The notes beneath the pieces are model-generated. The model ran no database searches. It was not told where the DNA came from and saw only the letters and a list, made by a program, of their open reading frames with translations. Shown in pieces: positions 17,445 to 26,988 of a stretch of 64,000 nt of DNA. This DNA comes from Lachnospiraceae bacterium NK4A144. GTDB taxonomy: Bacteria > Bacillota > Clostridia > Lachnospirales > Lachnospiraceae. The stretch lies in assembly GCA_000424365.1 (NCBI GenBank), contig AUJT01000004.1, positions 95,372 through 159,371 on the forward strand. The letters are read 5' to 3'. The stretch's first letter is position 1, and each line of letters begins with the position of its first letter. A program made the position numbers and the translations under genes.

Positions 17445-18629
17445 TTACATATTAACGGCTTCTTCAAGCATCTTAACGGATTTACAAACATCAAAATGTT
17501 CTACCAGATAATTTCTGCCGTTCATACCAAATTCATTGAACTTTTCCCGTTCCGAAACGATTTTTTTCACTGTGCTGCAAAAGCTCTCCAAGTCGTCAGA
17601 CGCACACCACCAGCCGCATCTGGCTTCATATGTAACTAACGCATGTATGTCCGTAACACGGTCTGTCACAGCAAATACCGGCTTTCCTAACTGCATATAT
17701 GAAAGGATCCTTGATGGATAGTTCGGGATCGTGAAATCAGGACTCAGGGAAACGATGCCGATATCCGCATCGGATAATCTTTTTTCGTATTCATCCCTCG
17801 GAAGCTGCTTTTCGAGGATGAGATTACCCGGCTTTTCTTTATCAATAAATTCCTGTATACGCGGTGCCTCTGTTCCATCACCTATAAACAAAAATCTCGC
17901 ATCCGGAAAATCCTTCAGACTACGAATGCCTTCCAAAAGGAAGTCTACAGCCTGCGGACGACCGAGATTTCCGCCAAACATAAATGTTACCGGTCTGTCC
18001 TTGTCTTTTACGCGTGACTTCTGCTCCGGATCTTCGGGAAGTATTCTCACAGAATTCGGAAAGATCTCCAGCTTTTCTGCAGGTATGTCCGGCTCATTAC
18101 TCCGTATATACTTGAGATTTCCCTCTGACATACAGCCAATCCTGTCAGAGTCTCTATAGAGTTTTTTCTCCATCCAACGGAAATACCGGTGCAGCAGACC
18201 GCCCTCTCTCATCATCTGGAGATCCACCGCATTCTGCGGAAAAATATCCTTAAGCATGAGGTAATTCACAGCCCCGAAATGCTTTTTTAGAGGCTTTAGT
18301 ATGCCTGCGAGCGTGATCGGAGGTGTGGGATAGATTATCAGATCTATCTTTTCCTGCCAAAAGAACTTTTTTACAGTTCCAAGTATCTTTCTGCCGATCA
18401 TGAGCTGGATCAGTCCCTTTCTGATCTTGTCAGTATGAAACTGATCCGGAAGCGTCACATACGCTGTACGGATATTTCCGCGGATATCGAGTTTGCTGTC
18501 ATCCTGTCCCTCTGATGTACCGGCAGCTATCAGCACCTCATGTCCCTTATCTGCCAGCGCATTCACGAGATCCAGATAGATCGTTGATGATGAAAAGCTG
18601 AACTTTTGAAATAAGCACAATACTTTCAT
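17445..18629 (-). CDS. Family 4 glycosyltransferase, WbuB-like (candidate FucNAc transferase)
   Basis: The 394-residue GT-B protein has an N-terminus typical of the WbuB branch: VLCLFQKFSFSSSTIYLDL, IIYPTPPITLAGIL near 95, and MLKDIFPQNAVDLQMM near 125. The donor site FMFGGNLGRPQAVDFLL lies near 220 and SRILSYMQLGKPVFAV near 310. WbuB enzymes in other clusters are linked with fnlABC and transfer L-FucNAc. The capEFG module directly downstream makes this the natural donor here, which is inference. GGGAGAGAAAAAATT precedes the start. It seems a little diverged around the E-x7-E region, where SRILSYMQ replaces the usual SKLYEYLA. Confidence 0.8.
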   Translation of the reverse strand: MKVLCLFQKFSFSSSTIYLDLVNALADKGHEVLIAAGTSEGQDDSKLDIRGNIRTAYVTLPDQFHTDKIRKGLIQLMIGRKILGTVKKFFWQEKIDLIIYPTPPITLAGILKPLKKHFGAVNYLMLKDIFPQNAVDLQMMREGGLLHRYFRWMEKKLYRDSDRIGCMSEGNLKYIRSNEPDIPAEKLEIFPNSVRILPEDPEQKSRVKDKDRPVTFMFGGNLGRPQAVDFLLEGIRSLKDFPDARFLFIGDGTEAPRIQEFIDKEKPGNLILEKQLPRDEYEKRLSDADIGIVSLSPDFTIPNYPSRILSYMQLGKPVFAVTDRVTDIHALVTYEARCGWWCASDDLESFCSTVKKIVSEREKFNEFGMNGRNYLVEHFDVCKSVKMLEEAVNM

Positions 18630-18662
18630 AATTTTTTCTCTCCCTGCTTTTATTTCCGGGAT

Positions 18663-18742
18663 TTAAATGTTCAGCCCCCTTGGATTCTGAACATTTAAGG
18701 TAACCCGCAATTAAAGATTTGCTCCGCAAATAGCGAGTTACC
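18663..18742. repeat. Pair of adjacent hairpins (element E)
   Basis: TTAAATGTTCAG (18663-18674) pairs perfectly with CTGAACATTTAA (18687-18698). Directly after it GGTAACCCGC (18699-18708) pairs with 18733-18742, with an inner ATTTGC/GCAAAT. No T run follows on either side, so neither looks like a classic terminator. They fill much of the gap before the WbuB-like gene. Confidence 0.6.
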
Positions 18743-18805
18743 ATCGAATTATTTACACTTTCATACGCCCTCAGCAGCAAGTGCTTCGGGCTGTTATAAA
18801 TACCT

Positions 18806-19510
18806 TCACAAAATCTTCAATATATCCGTAAGAGATGAAAGTGTGTAATCCTCGCGGATTCCCTCACGATAATCCCTGTTACGGTATACACCGTCACTTC
18901 GTGTTATGCGCGCAGTACGTATATCACTTGTATGAGAAATATAAAAATCCTTTTCAGGATTATCTCCCACATACAGCATTTCACTAAGAACTACGCCGAG
19001 TTTTTCTGAAATCTTATTAAACCCGGTTAGAGACGGCTTCCACGCATCTCTCCCGATCTCGTCAGTAAGGATTATCACGTCAAAATCCTTTTCTGCGTGA
19101 AGCGCTTCTACCTTTCGTCTCTGTGTTACGGCATAACCGTCTGAAAGGATTCCTGTTCGGAATCCTTTCTCTTTTAAGCCCCTAAGTGTGGCCTCTACAT
19201 CCTTATGGTAAGTGATCTCCGGCTTATGCTCGCGGTAGACTTTAACAAGTGCCATAACATTTTCTCTGCTGTCTTCTGTACCAACCGAACACAGAAAACG
19301 ATTGAACACTTCCCGAGAGCTTTCCTCTGCCAGACTTAGAAAACGCTCTTTAATCTCAGAAGCAGTGAGTTTTTTACCATTAAGCAATCCTGCAAGAGTC
19401 ATATCTTCTCCGGCAAGTGCCCTTGCTACAGCAGTATATCCGCTTCTCGCGTATTCCATCTCAGAGATCAGTGTATCATCAAGATCAAAAATAACTGCCT
19501 TCGTACTCAT
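18806..19510 (-). CDS. HAD-superfamily hydrolase
   Basis: The 234-residue protein has HAD motif I as VIFDLDDTLISE (near 6-17, nucleophile and acid Asp both present), motif II around TGILSDG near 140, and motif III/IV as WKPSLTGF and YVGDNPEKDFY near 175-195. A C1-type helical cap lies between. These enzymes usually remove phosphate from small molecules. The start at 19510 has GGGAG just before it and lies inside the end of the ATP-grasp gene (26-bp overlap), so the two are translationally coupled and probably act on the same intermediate. The substrate is not evident. Confidence 0.82.
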   Translation of the reverse strand: MSTKAVIFDLDDTLISEMEYARSGYTAVARALAGEDMTLAGLLNGKKLTASEIKERFLSLAEESSREVFNRFLCSVGTEDSRENVMALVKVYREHKPEITYHKDVEATLRGLKEKGFRTGILSDGYAVTQRRKVEALHAEKDFDVIILTDEIGRDAWKPSLTGFNKISEKLGVVLSEMLYVGDNPEKDFYISHTSDIRTARITRSDGVYRNRDYREGIREDYTLSSLTDILKIL

Positions 19511-20486
19511 ACTCCCGCTCCATTTTTTCATTAAGCATGATACTCTGATCAAATCGGAGGAATGTCAGATTATCTCTGAAATTCTCATTGTATGTAAGCT
19601 GTTCTCCTGAGAGAAGTCTGTAAAGATTCTCGCAGGAATCTGCACCTGCCATTATGGACATCGGCGCTCCTCCGCCAAATCGAGGATTGATCTCTATATA
19701 TTCAATGCCTCTTTTTGTCTTCATACACTGAACTGTAATATGTCCGATCGGCTTTAATTCCTGCATGAGACGTGTGACATCTTTCATGATTTCCTGATCA
19801 CGTGTGATAACTCCCTTTGCGATCTCTCCGCTTCTGGTAGCTATACGTATCCTCGGCACCAGTGTTATAAGTTTTCCATCAAAATCAAGGAAAGCATCTA
19901 TCGTGTACTCCGTGCCTTCCATAAACTCCTGCACGATCGGCTTATCAATAAGTTTACGATATGTTGCCAGTTCTTCCTGATCATTTACCTTAAATGCATT
20001 TATGGATGAACTACCGTCAAGAGGTTTGATAAAGAGCGGGAATTTCAGGTTTTCACTGTCATCAAGTTCTTCGTCCGTAAGCATATGCGGAACCTTGAAA
20101 CCATGCTCCTCGAGAAATTTCTGGGTATTTTTCTTATCACGGCAGATGTTTATGACACTTTCATCAGAAACCAGTACTTTTGCATTAGTCTCTTTTTCGA
20201 TCCTACCCTTGTTTTCGGATAAAAGTCTTAACTCGGTGTCGATGGTCGGAACGATGAGCGATATATCCGCACGCTTGCATATATCAATAATGGAATCTAT
20301 ATACTTTACACCTTCTGAAATTCTCGGAACGATCTCCTTAATATCCGCAAAGTAAAGCGCCGGAGCCAGTTCTGAGCAATCTGCAGCGACTATATTTCCT
20401 TTAATCCCAAGACGGTCTCTTGCATTCTTAAAGCAATTTATCAGTTCCACCCTACGTCCGGCAGACAGAATCAAAACGTTGATCAT
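19485..20486 (-). CDS. ATP-grasp ligase (carbamoyl-phosphate-synthase-like)
   Basis: The 333-residue protein begins with a Rossmann-like NVLILSAGRRVELINCFKNA. It continues with the ATP-grasp core: FPLFIKPLDGSSSINAFKV near 150-168, VQEFMEGTEYTIDAFLD near 190, and the metal-binding IEYIEINPRFGGGAPMS near 265. Such enzymes join a carboxylate to an amine or thiol through an acyl phosphate. Here it sits between a phosphoglycosyl transferase and the HAD gene, so ligation of an amino or hydroxy acid to an amino sugar is a reasonable guess. GAGGAG precedes the ATG. No known named enzyme is recognised. Confidence 0.82.
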   Translation of the reverse strand: MINVLILSAGRRVELINCFKNARDRLGIKGNIVAADCSELAPALYFADIKEIVPRISEGVKYIDSIIDICKRADISLIVPTIDTELRLLSENKGRIEKETNAKVLVSDESVINICRDKKNTQKFLEEHGFKVPHMLTDEELDDSENLKFPLFIKPLDGSSSINAFKVNDQEELATYRKLIDKPIVQEFMEGTEYTIDAFLDFDGKLITLVPRIRIATRSGEIAKGVITRDQEIMKDVTRLMQELKPIGHITVQCMKTKRGIEYIEINPRFGGGAPMSIMAGADSCENLYRLLSGEQLTYNENFRDNLTFLRFDQSIMLNEKMEREYEYEGSYF

Positions 20487-20492
20487 TTTACT

Positions 20493-21119
20493 TTATTCTC
20501 CTCTATGCTCCTCAGGCGTACCTGTGAAAAATTCCATGGTCGCTGATGTTTCGGAGTTTATTCCTTCTCTGTGAAAAACCTTCCCAACTGTCATGAGTAT
20601 TATCTTTACATCCAGAAGAAATGACAGATTTCTCACATATTCTACATCATATTCAAATTTCTTTTCCCAGGTTATCGCATTTCGTCCGTTTACCTGAGCG
20701 AGTCCTGTAAGTCCCGGCAATACATCATGACGATGCTTTTGTTTCTCGTTATAAAGGGGAAGATACTGTACGAGAAGCGGTCTGGGACCTACGACAGACA
20801 TTTCACCCTTTAAGATATTGAATAATTCCGGGAGCTCATCAAGGGATGTAGCCCTGAGTTTTTTTCCGAAAGACGTGAGTCTGACTTCATCCGGCAGCAA
20901 ATTTCCCTCCGCATCTCTTTCGTCAGTCATACTTCGAAATTTGCAAAGTCCGAATATCTTTCCGTTTAGTCCTGGACGCTGCTGCCTGAATATCACAGGA
21001 CTTCCGAGCTTTACTCTGACTAGAAGAGCCGTGATAAGCAATACCGGAGACAGACATATTATCGCCGTAAGCGACAATATGATGTCCAGAAGTCTTTTTA
21101 TATATTTTCTATATAACAT
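20493..21119 (-). CDS. Small phosphoglycosyl transferase (PglC-type initiating enzyme)
   Basis: It should move a sugar-1-phosphate from a UDP-sugar to undecaprenyl phosphate at the inner face of the membrane, starting a repeat unit. The 208-residue size fits the minimal PglC form. It has one re-entrant N-terminal helix ([20 protein letters not shown]), then KFRSM near 70, and the catalytic Asp-Glu pair in [16 protein letters not shown] near 95, followed by VVGPRPL. PglC enzymes often use UDP-diNAcBac, and the adjacent PglF/CapD-like dehydratase fits that. However, no aminotransferase or acetyltransferase partner is seen here. It lies 40 bp from that dehydratase. Confidence 0.9.
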   Translation of the reverse strand: MLYRKYIKRLLDIILSLTAIICLSPVLLITALLVRVKLGSPVIFRQQRPGLNGKIFGLCKFRSMTDERDAEGNLLPDEVRLTSFGKKLRATSLDELPELFNILKGEMSVVGPRPLLVQYLPLYNEKQKHRHDVLPGLTGLAQVNGRNAITWEKKFEYDVEYVRNLSFLLDVKIILMTVGKVFHREGINSETSATMEFFTGTPEEHRGE

Positions 21120-21158
21120 TCCTTTTCACCTTTCGGAAACGCATCGCAAGTGAATTTC

Positions 21159-23150
21159 TTAATCGTCCGAGTCAACCGGCTTATGATAATCCTTAAAATT
21201 ATATGTCCGAAGCTTTTCGTCTTCTTCCACTGCCTCTGCCGCATCCTTAAAATCTGTATGAGTCTCACCGGGTATATATACTCCCGGAGTGTACTTATAC
21301 GTAGGCACGAGTTCTCCGATCCACTTATGAACATCGAGTCTCTCGGAACGTGATGCGTTATCAAGGGCATGGAGCTTTTTATAGAAGCTCTCCTCATCAA
21401 ATTCAATAGGTTTTCCGATATGGATGAGCTTATTCGGAGTATCCTGCATGCCTTCTTCTTTCATGAGCATCTCTTCGTAAAGCTTTTCTCCCGGACGTAA
21501 TCCTGTGAACTTGATCTCAATATCTTCACCCGGTACATATCCTGATAAACGGATAAGGTTACGGGCGAGATCAAGGATCTTTACCGGTTCTCCCATATCG
21601 AGGATAAAGATCTCTCCGCCCTTCGCATATGCGCCAGCCTGAAGTACCAGCGAAACCGCCTCAGGTATCGTCATGAAGTAACGGATGATCCTCGGATCTG
21701 TAACTGTTACCGGACCGCCCTCAGCTATCTGCTTTTTGAAAAGCGGTATTACCGAACCGTTTGATCCTAGGACATTTCCGAAACGTACTGCAACAAACTC
21801 GGTCTTTCCTCTGTGGTTATAGGACTGCACGATCATCTCACAGATCCTCTTTGTGGCACCCATTACATTTGTGGGATTTACAGCCTTATCCGTGGAGATC
21901 ATTACAAATTTATCTACATCATTATCTACCGCAGCCTGTGCCACTTTCCAGGTTCCCATGACGTTATTTTTGATAGCCTCGTTGGGGCTCACTTCCATGA
22001 GCGGAACATGCTTGTGCGCTGCCGCATGATATACGATATTCGGACGATAGGTCTTAAAGATATCATTTACACGCTTGGTATTACGTACAGAACCGATAAG
22101 CACCTTGAGATTAAGCTCAGGGAACTTTTCCGCAAGTTCCTGCTGAATGTCATACGCACTATTCTCATAGATATCAAGTATGATCAGCTGTTTCGGGTGG
22201 TGTGTCGCGATCTGTCTGCAAAGCTCAGAACCGATAGAACCGCCTCCACCCGTAACGAGTACGACCTTTCCCGTAACATAAGCCATGATGGAATTAAGAT
22301 CTACCTGAATAGGCTCGCGCCCAAGGAGATCCACTACATCTACTTTCTTAAGCTGACTTACGCTTACTTCACCGTTAACCAGCTGATATATTCCCGGAAG
22401 TGTTTTCAGTTCACACTTTGTTTCCTTACATACGTCAAGGATCTCTTTCATCTGCTGTCTCGCTGCACTCGGTATGGCAACGATGATCTCATCGATATCA
22501 TACTGTGCCGCAGCCTCCAGAATATCCTCACGTCCGCCGACAACCTTTACTCCATGGATATAATTTCCAATCTTCCCACGGTCATCATCTATAACACACA
22601 TGACGCTCTTCTGGATATACTTGCTGGTATTCATCTCACGGATAAGCGAATTACCTGCTTCTCCCGCTCCGATCACCATTACGTTCTTATTTCGTGCACT
22701 TTCTGTCCGCTTCTGCACAAAAGTTCTGAAAAGACGGTACGCAAAACGCGATACAAGCACCAGCGCAGTTAACACGGAAGCATACTGAAAATAATAACTT
22801 CTCGGCATCGTGAAATGAAGGAAGATCATTCCCGCAGCCTGAAGCATGCTGGTAACGAGGCATGCCGATACGGCAGATGTCATCTCCGGTATGCCGGCAT
22901 ATGTCCATAAACTGGAATAAAGATGAAAAATATTAAATATAAAGATAGTCAATATGATGTTTATCGGAAGGAAGCGCCATATGTTTTCCTGCCACATATA
23001 ACCGCCTGCCGTAGACATCATTTTGGCATATGAAAGATCGAATCTAAGTAAAATTCCAAGGGCACACGAAGCCATGACCGCAAGAACATCATAAGTGATA
23101 AGTCCCATGCGGCGGATCAGTAATTGTTTATTTTCAATAAGTTTTTTCAT
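21159..23150 (-). CDS. Membrane UDP-HexNAc 4,6-dehydratase (PglF/CapD-like)
   Basis: The 663-residue protein has four membrane helices in the first ~130 residues. A Rossmann/CoA-binding-like domain follows (MVIGAGEAGNSLIREM near 152). The dehydratase SDR domain then has VLVTGGGGSIGSELCRQI near 293, HAAAHKHVPLME near 375, STDKAVNPTNVMGATKR near 415 with MxxxK in place of YxxxK, and FGNVLGSNGSVIPLFKKQI near 450. It makes the 4-keto-6-deoxy precursor of bacillosamine-type sugars from UDP-GlcNAc. A good promoter (23212-23240) lies upstream, so it starts its own transcript with the PGT, ATP-grasp and HAD genes. No strong Shine-Dalgarno sequence is visible. Confidence 0.9.
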   Translation of the reverse strand: MKKLIENKQLLIRRMGLITYDVLAVMASCALGILLRFDLSYAKMMSTAGGYMWQENIWRFLPINIILTIFIFNIFHLYSSLWTYAGIPEMTSAVSACLVTSMLQAAGMIFLHFTMPRSYYFQYASVLTALVLVSRFAYRLFRTFVQKRTESARNKNVMVIGAGEAGNSLIREMNTSKYIQKSVMCVIDDDRGKIGNYIHGVKVVGGREDILEAAAQYDIDEIIVAIPSAARQQMKEILDVCKETKCELKTLPGIYQLVNGEVSVSQLKKVDVVDLLGREPIQVDLNSIMAYVTGKVVLVTGGGGSIGSELCRQIATHHPKQLIILDIYENSAYDIQQELAEKFPELNLKVLIGSVRNTKRVNDIFKTYRPNIVYHAAAHKHVPLMEVSPNEAIKNNVMGTWKVAQAAVDNDVDKFVMISTDKAVNPTNVMGATKRICEMIVQSYNHRGKTEFVAVRFGNVLGSNGSVIPLFKKQIAEGGPVTVTDPRIIRYFMTIPEAVSLVLQAGAYAKGGEIFILDMGEPVKILDLARNLIRLSGYVPGEDIEIKFTGLRPGEKLYEEMLMKEEGMQDTPNKLIHIGKPIEFDEESFYKKLHALDNASRSERLDVHKWIGELVPTYKYTPGVYIPGETHTDFKDAAEAVEEDEKLRTYNFKDYHKPVDSDD

Positions 23151-23211
23151 GATTTATCTATCGTTTCCGGCTGTACCGAAGAGTTAATCTATTAATCCCA
23201 TAATCCGAGTT

Positions 23212-23240
23212 ATTATAGCAAATCCGTATATATCAGTCAA
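23212..23240 (-). promoter_or_regulatory. Promoter of the PglF-PglC-ATP-grasp-HAD unit
   Basis: TTGACT (23235-23240) and TATAAT (23212-23217) on the minus strand are exactly 17 bp apart. The -35 box overlaps the stop codon of the gene upstream. The implied leader is about 55 nt. Confidence 0.75.
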
Positions 23241-24336
23241 AATCGCTATCCGCAATCAAAAGCAATGAGAAAAACACCACGCTGTAAGGCGGTACTATAA
23301 AGCAGTTCTCAAAAAATGATGCCATAAGAAGCGCAAAAACTCCCGAAAGAGCCAGTCTCCTGTCCGGATACCATGAGTAATTCTGTGTCTCATAATGAAA
23401 CAACGCTCTGTACAAAAGCCATAAGAACAGCAGAAATACTATTATTCCATGAACCGTCAATATATCAAAGAGTCCATTATGAACTTCAAATATAAAGAAA
23501 CTTTTTAATTCATAAGACGATCCTACGCCTGTAAGAGGACGATGTATAAAAGCTTCCCACAGTTCTGACCAGATAGCTTCACGACCACTCAGCACGTCTT
23601 TATATAATATCTTTAACTGGAATCCCGTCCTTCCGATAGCTGCGTACAACCCTGTAAACGCGATACTTCCGAGTGTGAACAACATTACTATCAGACGAAA
23701 AACATTTCTTTTTCCGGAAACTAACGGCAGCAGCAGCCAGACACCGCCGAATACAAGGAGGGACACTATCATGGATCGCGCATGATAACAGATAAGCAGT
23801 AAACATGTAGCAGCAAAAAAGACTATCTGTACCCACTTAATGTAATCAAACATAAAGTCATTTTTAATATATTCCAGAAAGACCACTCCCATTATGAAGA
23901 AAACGAGAAATGCCAGTCCAGCCATATTAAAGCCATAATCCCAACGTACGATCGCATACCATGGGATCACCAGTAAAAACGCGCATCCGGAAATGATCCT
24001 CTTTGTTTTTTCAGAAATCTTCATCCACCCTGTAAGAAACAGTAAAAGCGTCATGCTCCATACGACCAGGACTGCTCCCTTATTTGAATGAAGTATGAAA
24101 AGATTTATAGCAGCTGCCACATCTGCCGCTATCATCACACAAAGATCTGTGAGACTGTCCTTTATATTTAAGTTCAGTAAAAATAATAATCCAAGTCCTG
24201 CGCACAGGATCAGCGTTCCATATGGTGAAACAGCCGCATAAAACGGCTGCCACAAAAATGATGATATATAAAACCACAGAAACAGCAACACAACCAGTAT
24301 GTCCGTGGCTTTCTGCTTTTTTTCTTTAGTCAGCAT
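23233..24336 (-). CDS. O-antigen polymerase/ligase-like membrane protein (Wzy candidate 2)
   Basis: The 367-residue protein has about 10 hydrophobic segments and a loop with SGREAIWSELWEAFIHRPLTG and GVGSSYELKSFFIFEVHNG near 255-290. That loop closely resembles the one in the protein at 25789-26988 (SGREQIWYEVWEI...GIGSGRKLRSFFEYNIHN), so the two are paralogues in one cluster. The Wzy_C-type loop supports a role in joining repeat units outside the membrane. It overlaps the flippase gene by 11 bp. Two alike polymerases side by side is odd; one may be a ligase to the cell wall. Confidence 0.7.
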   Translation of the reverse strand: MLTKEKKQKATDILVVLLFLWFYISSFLWQPFYAAVSPYGTLILCAGLGLLFLLNLNIKDSLTDLCVMIAADVAAAINLFILHSNKGAVLVVWSMTLLLFLTGWMKISEKTKRIISGCAFLLVIPWYAIVRWDYGFNMAGLAFLVFFIMGVVFLEYIKNDFMFDYIKWVQIVFFAATCLLLICYHARSMIVSLLVFGGVWLLLPLVSGKRNVFRLIVMLFTLGSIAFTGLYAAIGRTGFQLKILYKDVLSGREAIWSELWEAFIHRPLTGVGSSYELKSFFIFEVHNGLFDILTVHGIIVFLLFLWLLYRALFHYETQNYSWYPDRRLALSGVFALLMASFFENCFIVPPYSVVFFSLLLIADSDFD

Positions 24337-25792
24337 TTTTCCTCTGCATCAGCTTTCTCAAGACAAGCATCGCCTCTCCCCTGAAAAGAAAGAGAAGCAA
24401 CAACACTATTCCTGCATTCCACCAAAAATAGTTTTTCATATTAAAGATCACGAGAAGCGATTCGATCATAAGCAGCATTATCGCCCATATATCACGTAAG
24501 ATCTTTACTTCCAGCTTCACGTGCTTTCGCACAAACACAAAAGCAAGTGCGAACATCACAAAATAAGAGCAAAGAGTGGCAAGTGCGGCACCAAAAGTAT
24601 TGAATCTCATAATACCGAAATAATTAAGGATTATATTTACGAGCGCGCCAACACCTGTTGCACGCCCCATACTCTTTCCGTCACGAAATGCAAGTGCGAT
24701 GGATCCGAGAAATCCCTCAAGGGCACCAAAGATCACGGAAACAAGAAGCGGCGGAACCAGTATCCAGGCCTCGTAAAAACCCTTCCTAAAGAGAAGCGCG
24801 GCAATTATCCTTAAAAGCCAGATTATCCCTGCGCATCCCATAAAGAGAACTGCTTCATATGTACGGTACATTTCGGAGAAAAACTTTTCTCTGTCCGCAC
24901 CCTTATACTCCTTAACAGCCGACATCTGCCACGCCTGAGCAAATATCCTCTGAACAGTCTGCAGTATCGCGGGTATCTTGTACGCAGCGCCATAAAGACC
25001 GTTCTGCGATGCTCCGAGCATCAAAATTATGTAATAACGGTCAATAGCATTATTTACCCAGCTGGCAGTTGAGTAAAGAAGCATTGATGAACCGTAAGTC
25101 GTGACCTCATTTTCAAGACAGTCCGCACCTGCTCCGGCTTTTTCTCTTTGGATCGCCTGCTTTATACCGGACTTTCCATCAATTAAGAGAAACATTATCA
25201 GGAAAGACCCCAAAAATGCTATCATCTGCGCCAACAGATATCCGAGAAGCCCCATCGAAATCACAAGCAGGAAGAACAGATTTGACATTATAACAAGCAG
25301 CGTACATGATACGCTTCCTGTGATCATTATCTGAACCTGCTCTGTCCCCTGACAATAGAGAAGCATAAACTCATAGAAACTGTCACAAATATACAGCACA
25401 GCAAAAAGAATGAGTAATAGCGGCATGTTTCTGCCTGCCATAAATCCCGGTCTCGGCAGTCCTGTATAGAGATATGCCGCCAGCAGCAATGATATTCCGG
25501 CTGTTATAAGGACCGAGCGAATTACCTTTTTTAATCCATAAAGAAGTATCCTGTCCCGATCCTTCACATGGTCAAGACCGAATCTAAGGGCTGCCTCTCC
25601 CGCATTTACTGATAAAAGCGGCACCAACAGCAGCAGCGTCGTCTGCATGACATCCGCCACACCGTATTCTGCTTCCGTAAGAACTGATGTGTAAAAAGGA
25701 ACCAGACAGAATACCAGAACCTTAGATACAAAGGAACTCACCGTAAATAGTGCCATATTATGAAAAAGATACCGGTATTTTCCCTCTTTCAT
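24326..25792 (-). CDS. Polysaccharide flippase, Wzx-like (second)
   Basis: The 488-residue protein has about 12-14 membrane helices. The N-terminal YRYLFHNMALFTVSSFVSKVL and VPFYTSVLTEAEYGVADV are standard for the polysaccharide transport (PST) family, which exports lipid-linked repeat units. It is clearly different in sequence from the flippase at 1117-2535. Its neighbours on both sides are Wzy-like proteins, with 11-bp and 4-bp overlaps, giving a compact export-and-polymerise module. The substrate is unknown. Confidence 0.85.
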   Translation of the reverse strand: MKEGKYRYLFHNMALFTVSSFVSKVLVFCLVPFYTSVLTEAEYGVADVMQTTLLLLVPLLSVNAGEAALRFGLDHVKDRDRILLYGLKKVIRSVLITAGISLLLAAYLYTGLPRPGFMAGRNMPLLLILFAVLYICDSFYEFMLLYCQGTEQVQIMITGSVSCTLLVIMSNLFFLLVISMGLLGYLLAQMIAFLGSFLIMFLLIDGKSGIKQAIQREKAGAGADCLENEVTTYGSSMLLYSTASWVNNAIDRYYIILMLGASQNGLYGAAYKIPAILQTVQRIFAQAWQMSAVKEYKGADREKFFSEMYRTYEAVLFMGCAGIIWLLRIIAALLFRKGFYEAWILVPPLLVSVIFGALEGFLGSIALAFRDGKSMGRATGVGALVNIILNYFGIMRFNTFGAALATLCSYFVMFALAFVFVRKHVKLEVKILRDIWAIMLLMIESLLVIFNMKNYFWWNAGIVLLLLFLFRGEAMLVLRKLMQRKNAD

Positions 25793-26988
25793 CTCATCTT
25801 CTCCGGTAATTTATTCTTTACTCCGTTTCCTGCGATCATTTCTCCGTTAAAGATCACGCACAGAAGAAACAGCAGTAACGGTGCATAATCCGCCCACATG
25901 AGATCCATATCGATAAAAGACTCGATAAAGATCGCAAATAAAGCCGAGGCTGCACAGATCTTTTCATTGGCACCTTTTTGCAGAACAGACCTCATATCCT
26001 TTAATCTGCTCCATATGAGAATCATTGAACCCACAAATACCGTCAGCCCGTAAACTGCCAATATGTCATACATGGCATTATGGATATTATACTCAAAGAA
26101 ACTCCTGAGCTTTCTTCCCGAACCTATTCCAAAAAAGATCTGTGTACGAAGGATCTCCCATACCTCATACCATATCTGTTCGCGTCCCGAAAAGATATTT
26201 TTGTAGAAGAAAGGAAGTTTCATATTGAATCCGGTTCCACCAAGGACCACATATACTGCTACAAAAAGGAGTGATCCAAGTGTAGAAAACAGTACCAGTG
26301 ATGTATATGCCCACTTTCTCTTAGCTATAAATCTCATACCCACATAGAAGAAAAAGAGAAACAGGAAAAGTGCGAGAAATGCCCCTCTCGCAAGATGCCA
26401 GAGGACCAGAGTCACTACACGGATAACGGAGATAACGATAAAAAATCCGTATATTTCTTTCCTTGATGTAAGAAACGTAAGCAATATCATTGCCCCGAAA
26501 AATGTAAATACCGTAACCGTGGCACCTGTATTTGAATTATACGAAAATGCCCTGTCGTACAGAAACCATGATATAAACATCACGAGAAAGAAAACTCCCG
26601 AGACCTTTTTCTGGAGTTCCGTGAACTTTATATGAGGCGCAAGATACCAGATCAGTAAAAAGTCCGCTATTATCAGGAAACATCCCTTATTTGAACCTAT
26701 TATAAAAAGATTCAAAAGCGCTATCACGAGTGTCGCCCCCATAACCCACAGCATCCTGTCACCTGTTTTGAGCGCCTTTATCAGATTTACGTTATTAAAG
26801 AAAAGCAGCGCTAATGCCGCAAATACTATGCTCGTATTATATATTTCCGTTACATGATAAAAACCTGGAAATGTCCAGGTTCCGGCATAAAAAACCATTA
26901 GGATAACAAGTGCCGCCCAGTTCAGGATCGTCTGCCTGAGCGAAGGCGCAAAACGATTCTCTGAAGCTCCTGTGCTCTGCTGTTCCAT
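25789..26988 (-). CDS. O-antigen polymerase/ligase-like membrane protein (Wzy candidate 3)
   Basis: The 399-residue protein has about 11 membrane segments and the same loop pattern as the protein at 23233-24336 (SGREQIWYEVWEILRTQIF, then GIGSGRKLRSFFEYNIHNAM). The start at 26988 has GGAGT eight bases upstream and lies 67 bp inside the end of the preceding transferase gene, an unusually long overlap that the ribosome site supports. The N-terminal ~20 residues are soluble. It is probably a polymerase or ligase for the chain exported by the adjacent flippase. Confidence 0.7.
   Translation of the reverse strand: MEQQSTGASENRFAPSLRQTILNWAALVILMVFYAGTWTFPGFYHVTEIYNTSIVFAALALLFFNNVNLIKALKTGDRMLWVMGATLVIALLNLFIIGSNKGCFLIIADFLLIWYLAPHIKFTELQKKVSGVFFLVMFISWFLYDRAFSYNSNTGATVTVFTFFGAMILLTFLTSRKEIYGFFIVISVIRVVTLVLWHLARGAFLALFLFLFFFYVGMRFIAKRKWAYTSLVLFSTLGSLLFVAVYVVLGGTGFNMKLPFFYKNIFSGREQIWYEVWEILRTQIFFGIGSGRKLRSFFEYNIHNAMYDILAVYGLTVFVGSMILIWSRLKDMRSVLQKGANEKICAASALFAIFIESFIDMDLMWADYAPLLLFLLCVIFNGEMIAGNGVKNKLPEKMR

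Noticed and set aside
21813-22772. 319-codon plus-strand ORF
   Set aside because: It is antisense to the PglF/CapD gene, whose domains are unmistakable; the composition (Ile, His, Cys, Arg rich) is typical of a shadow frame.
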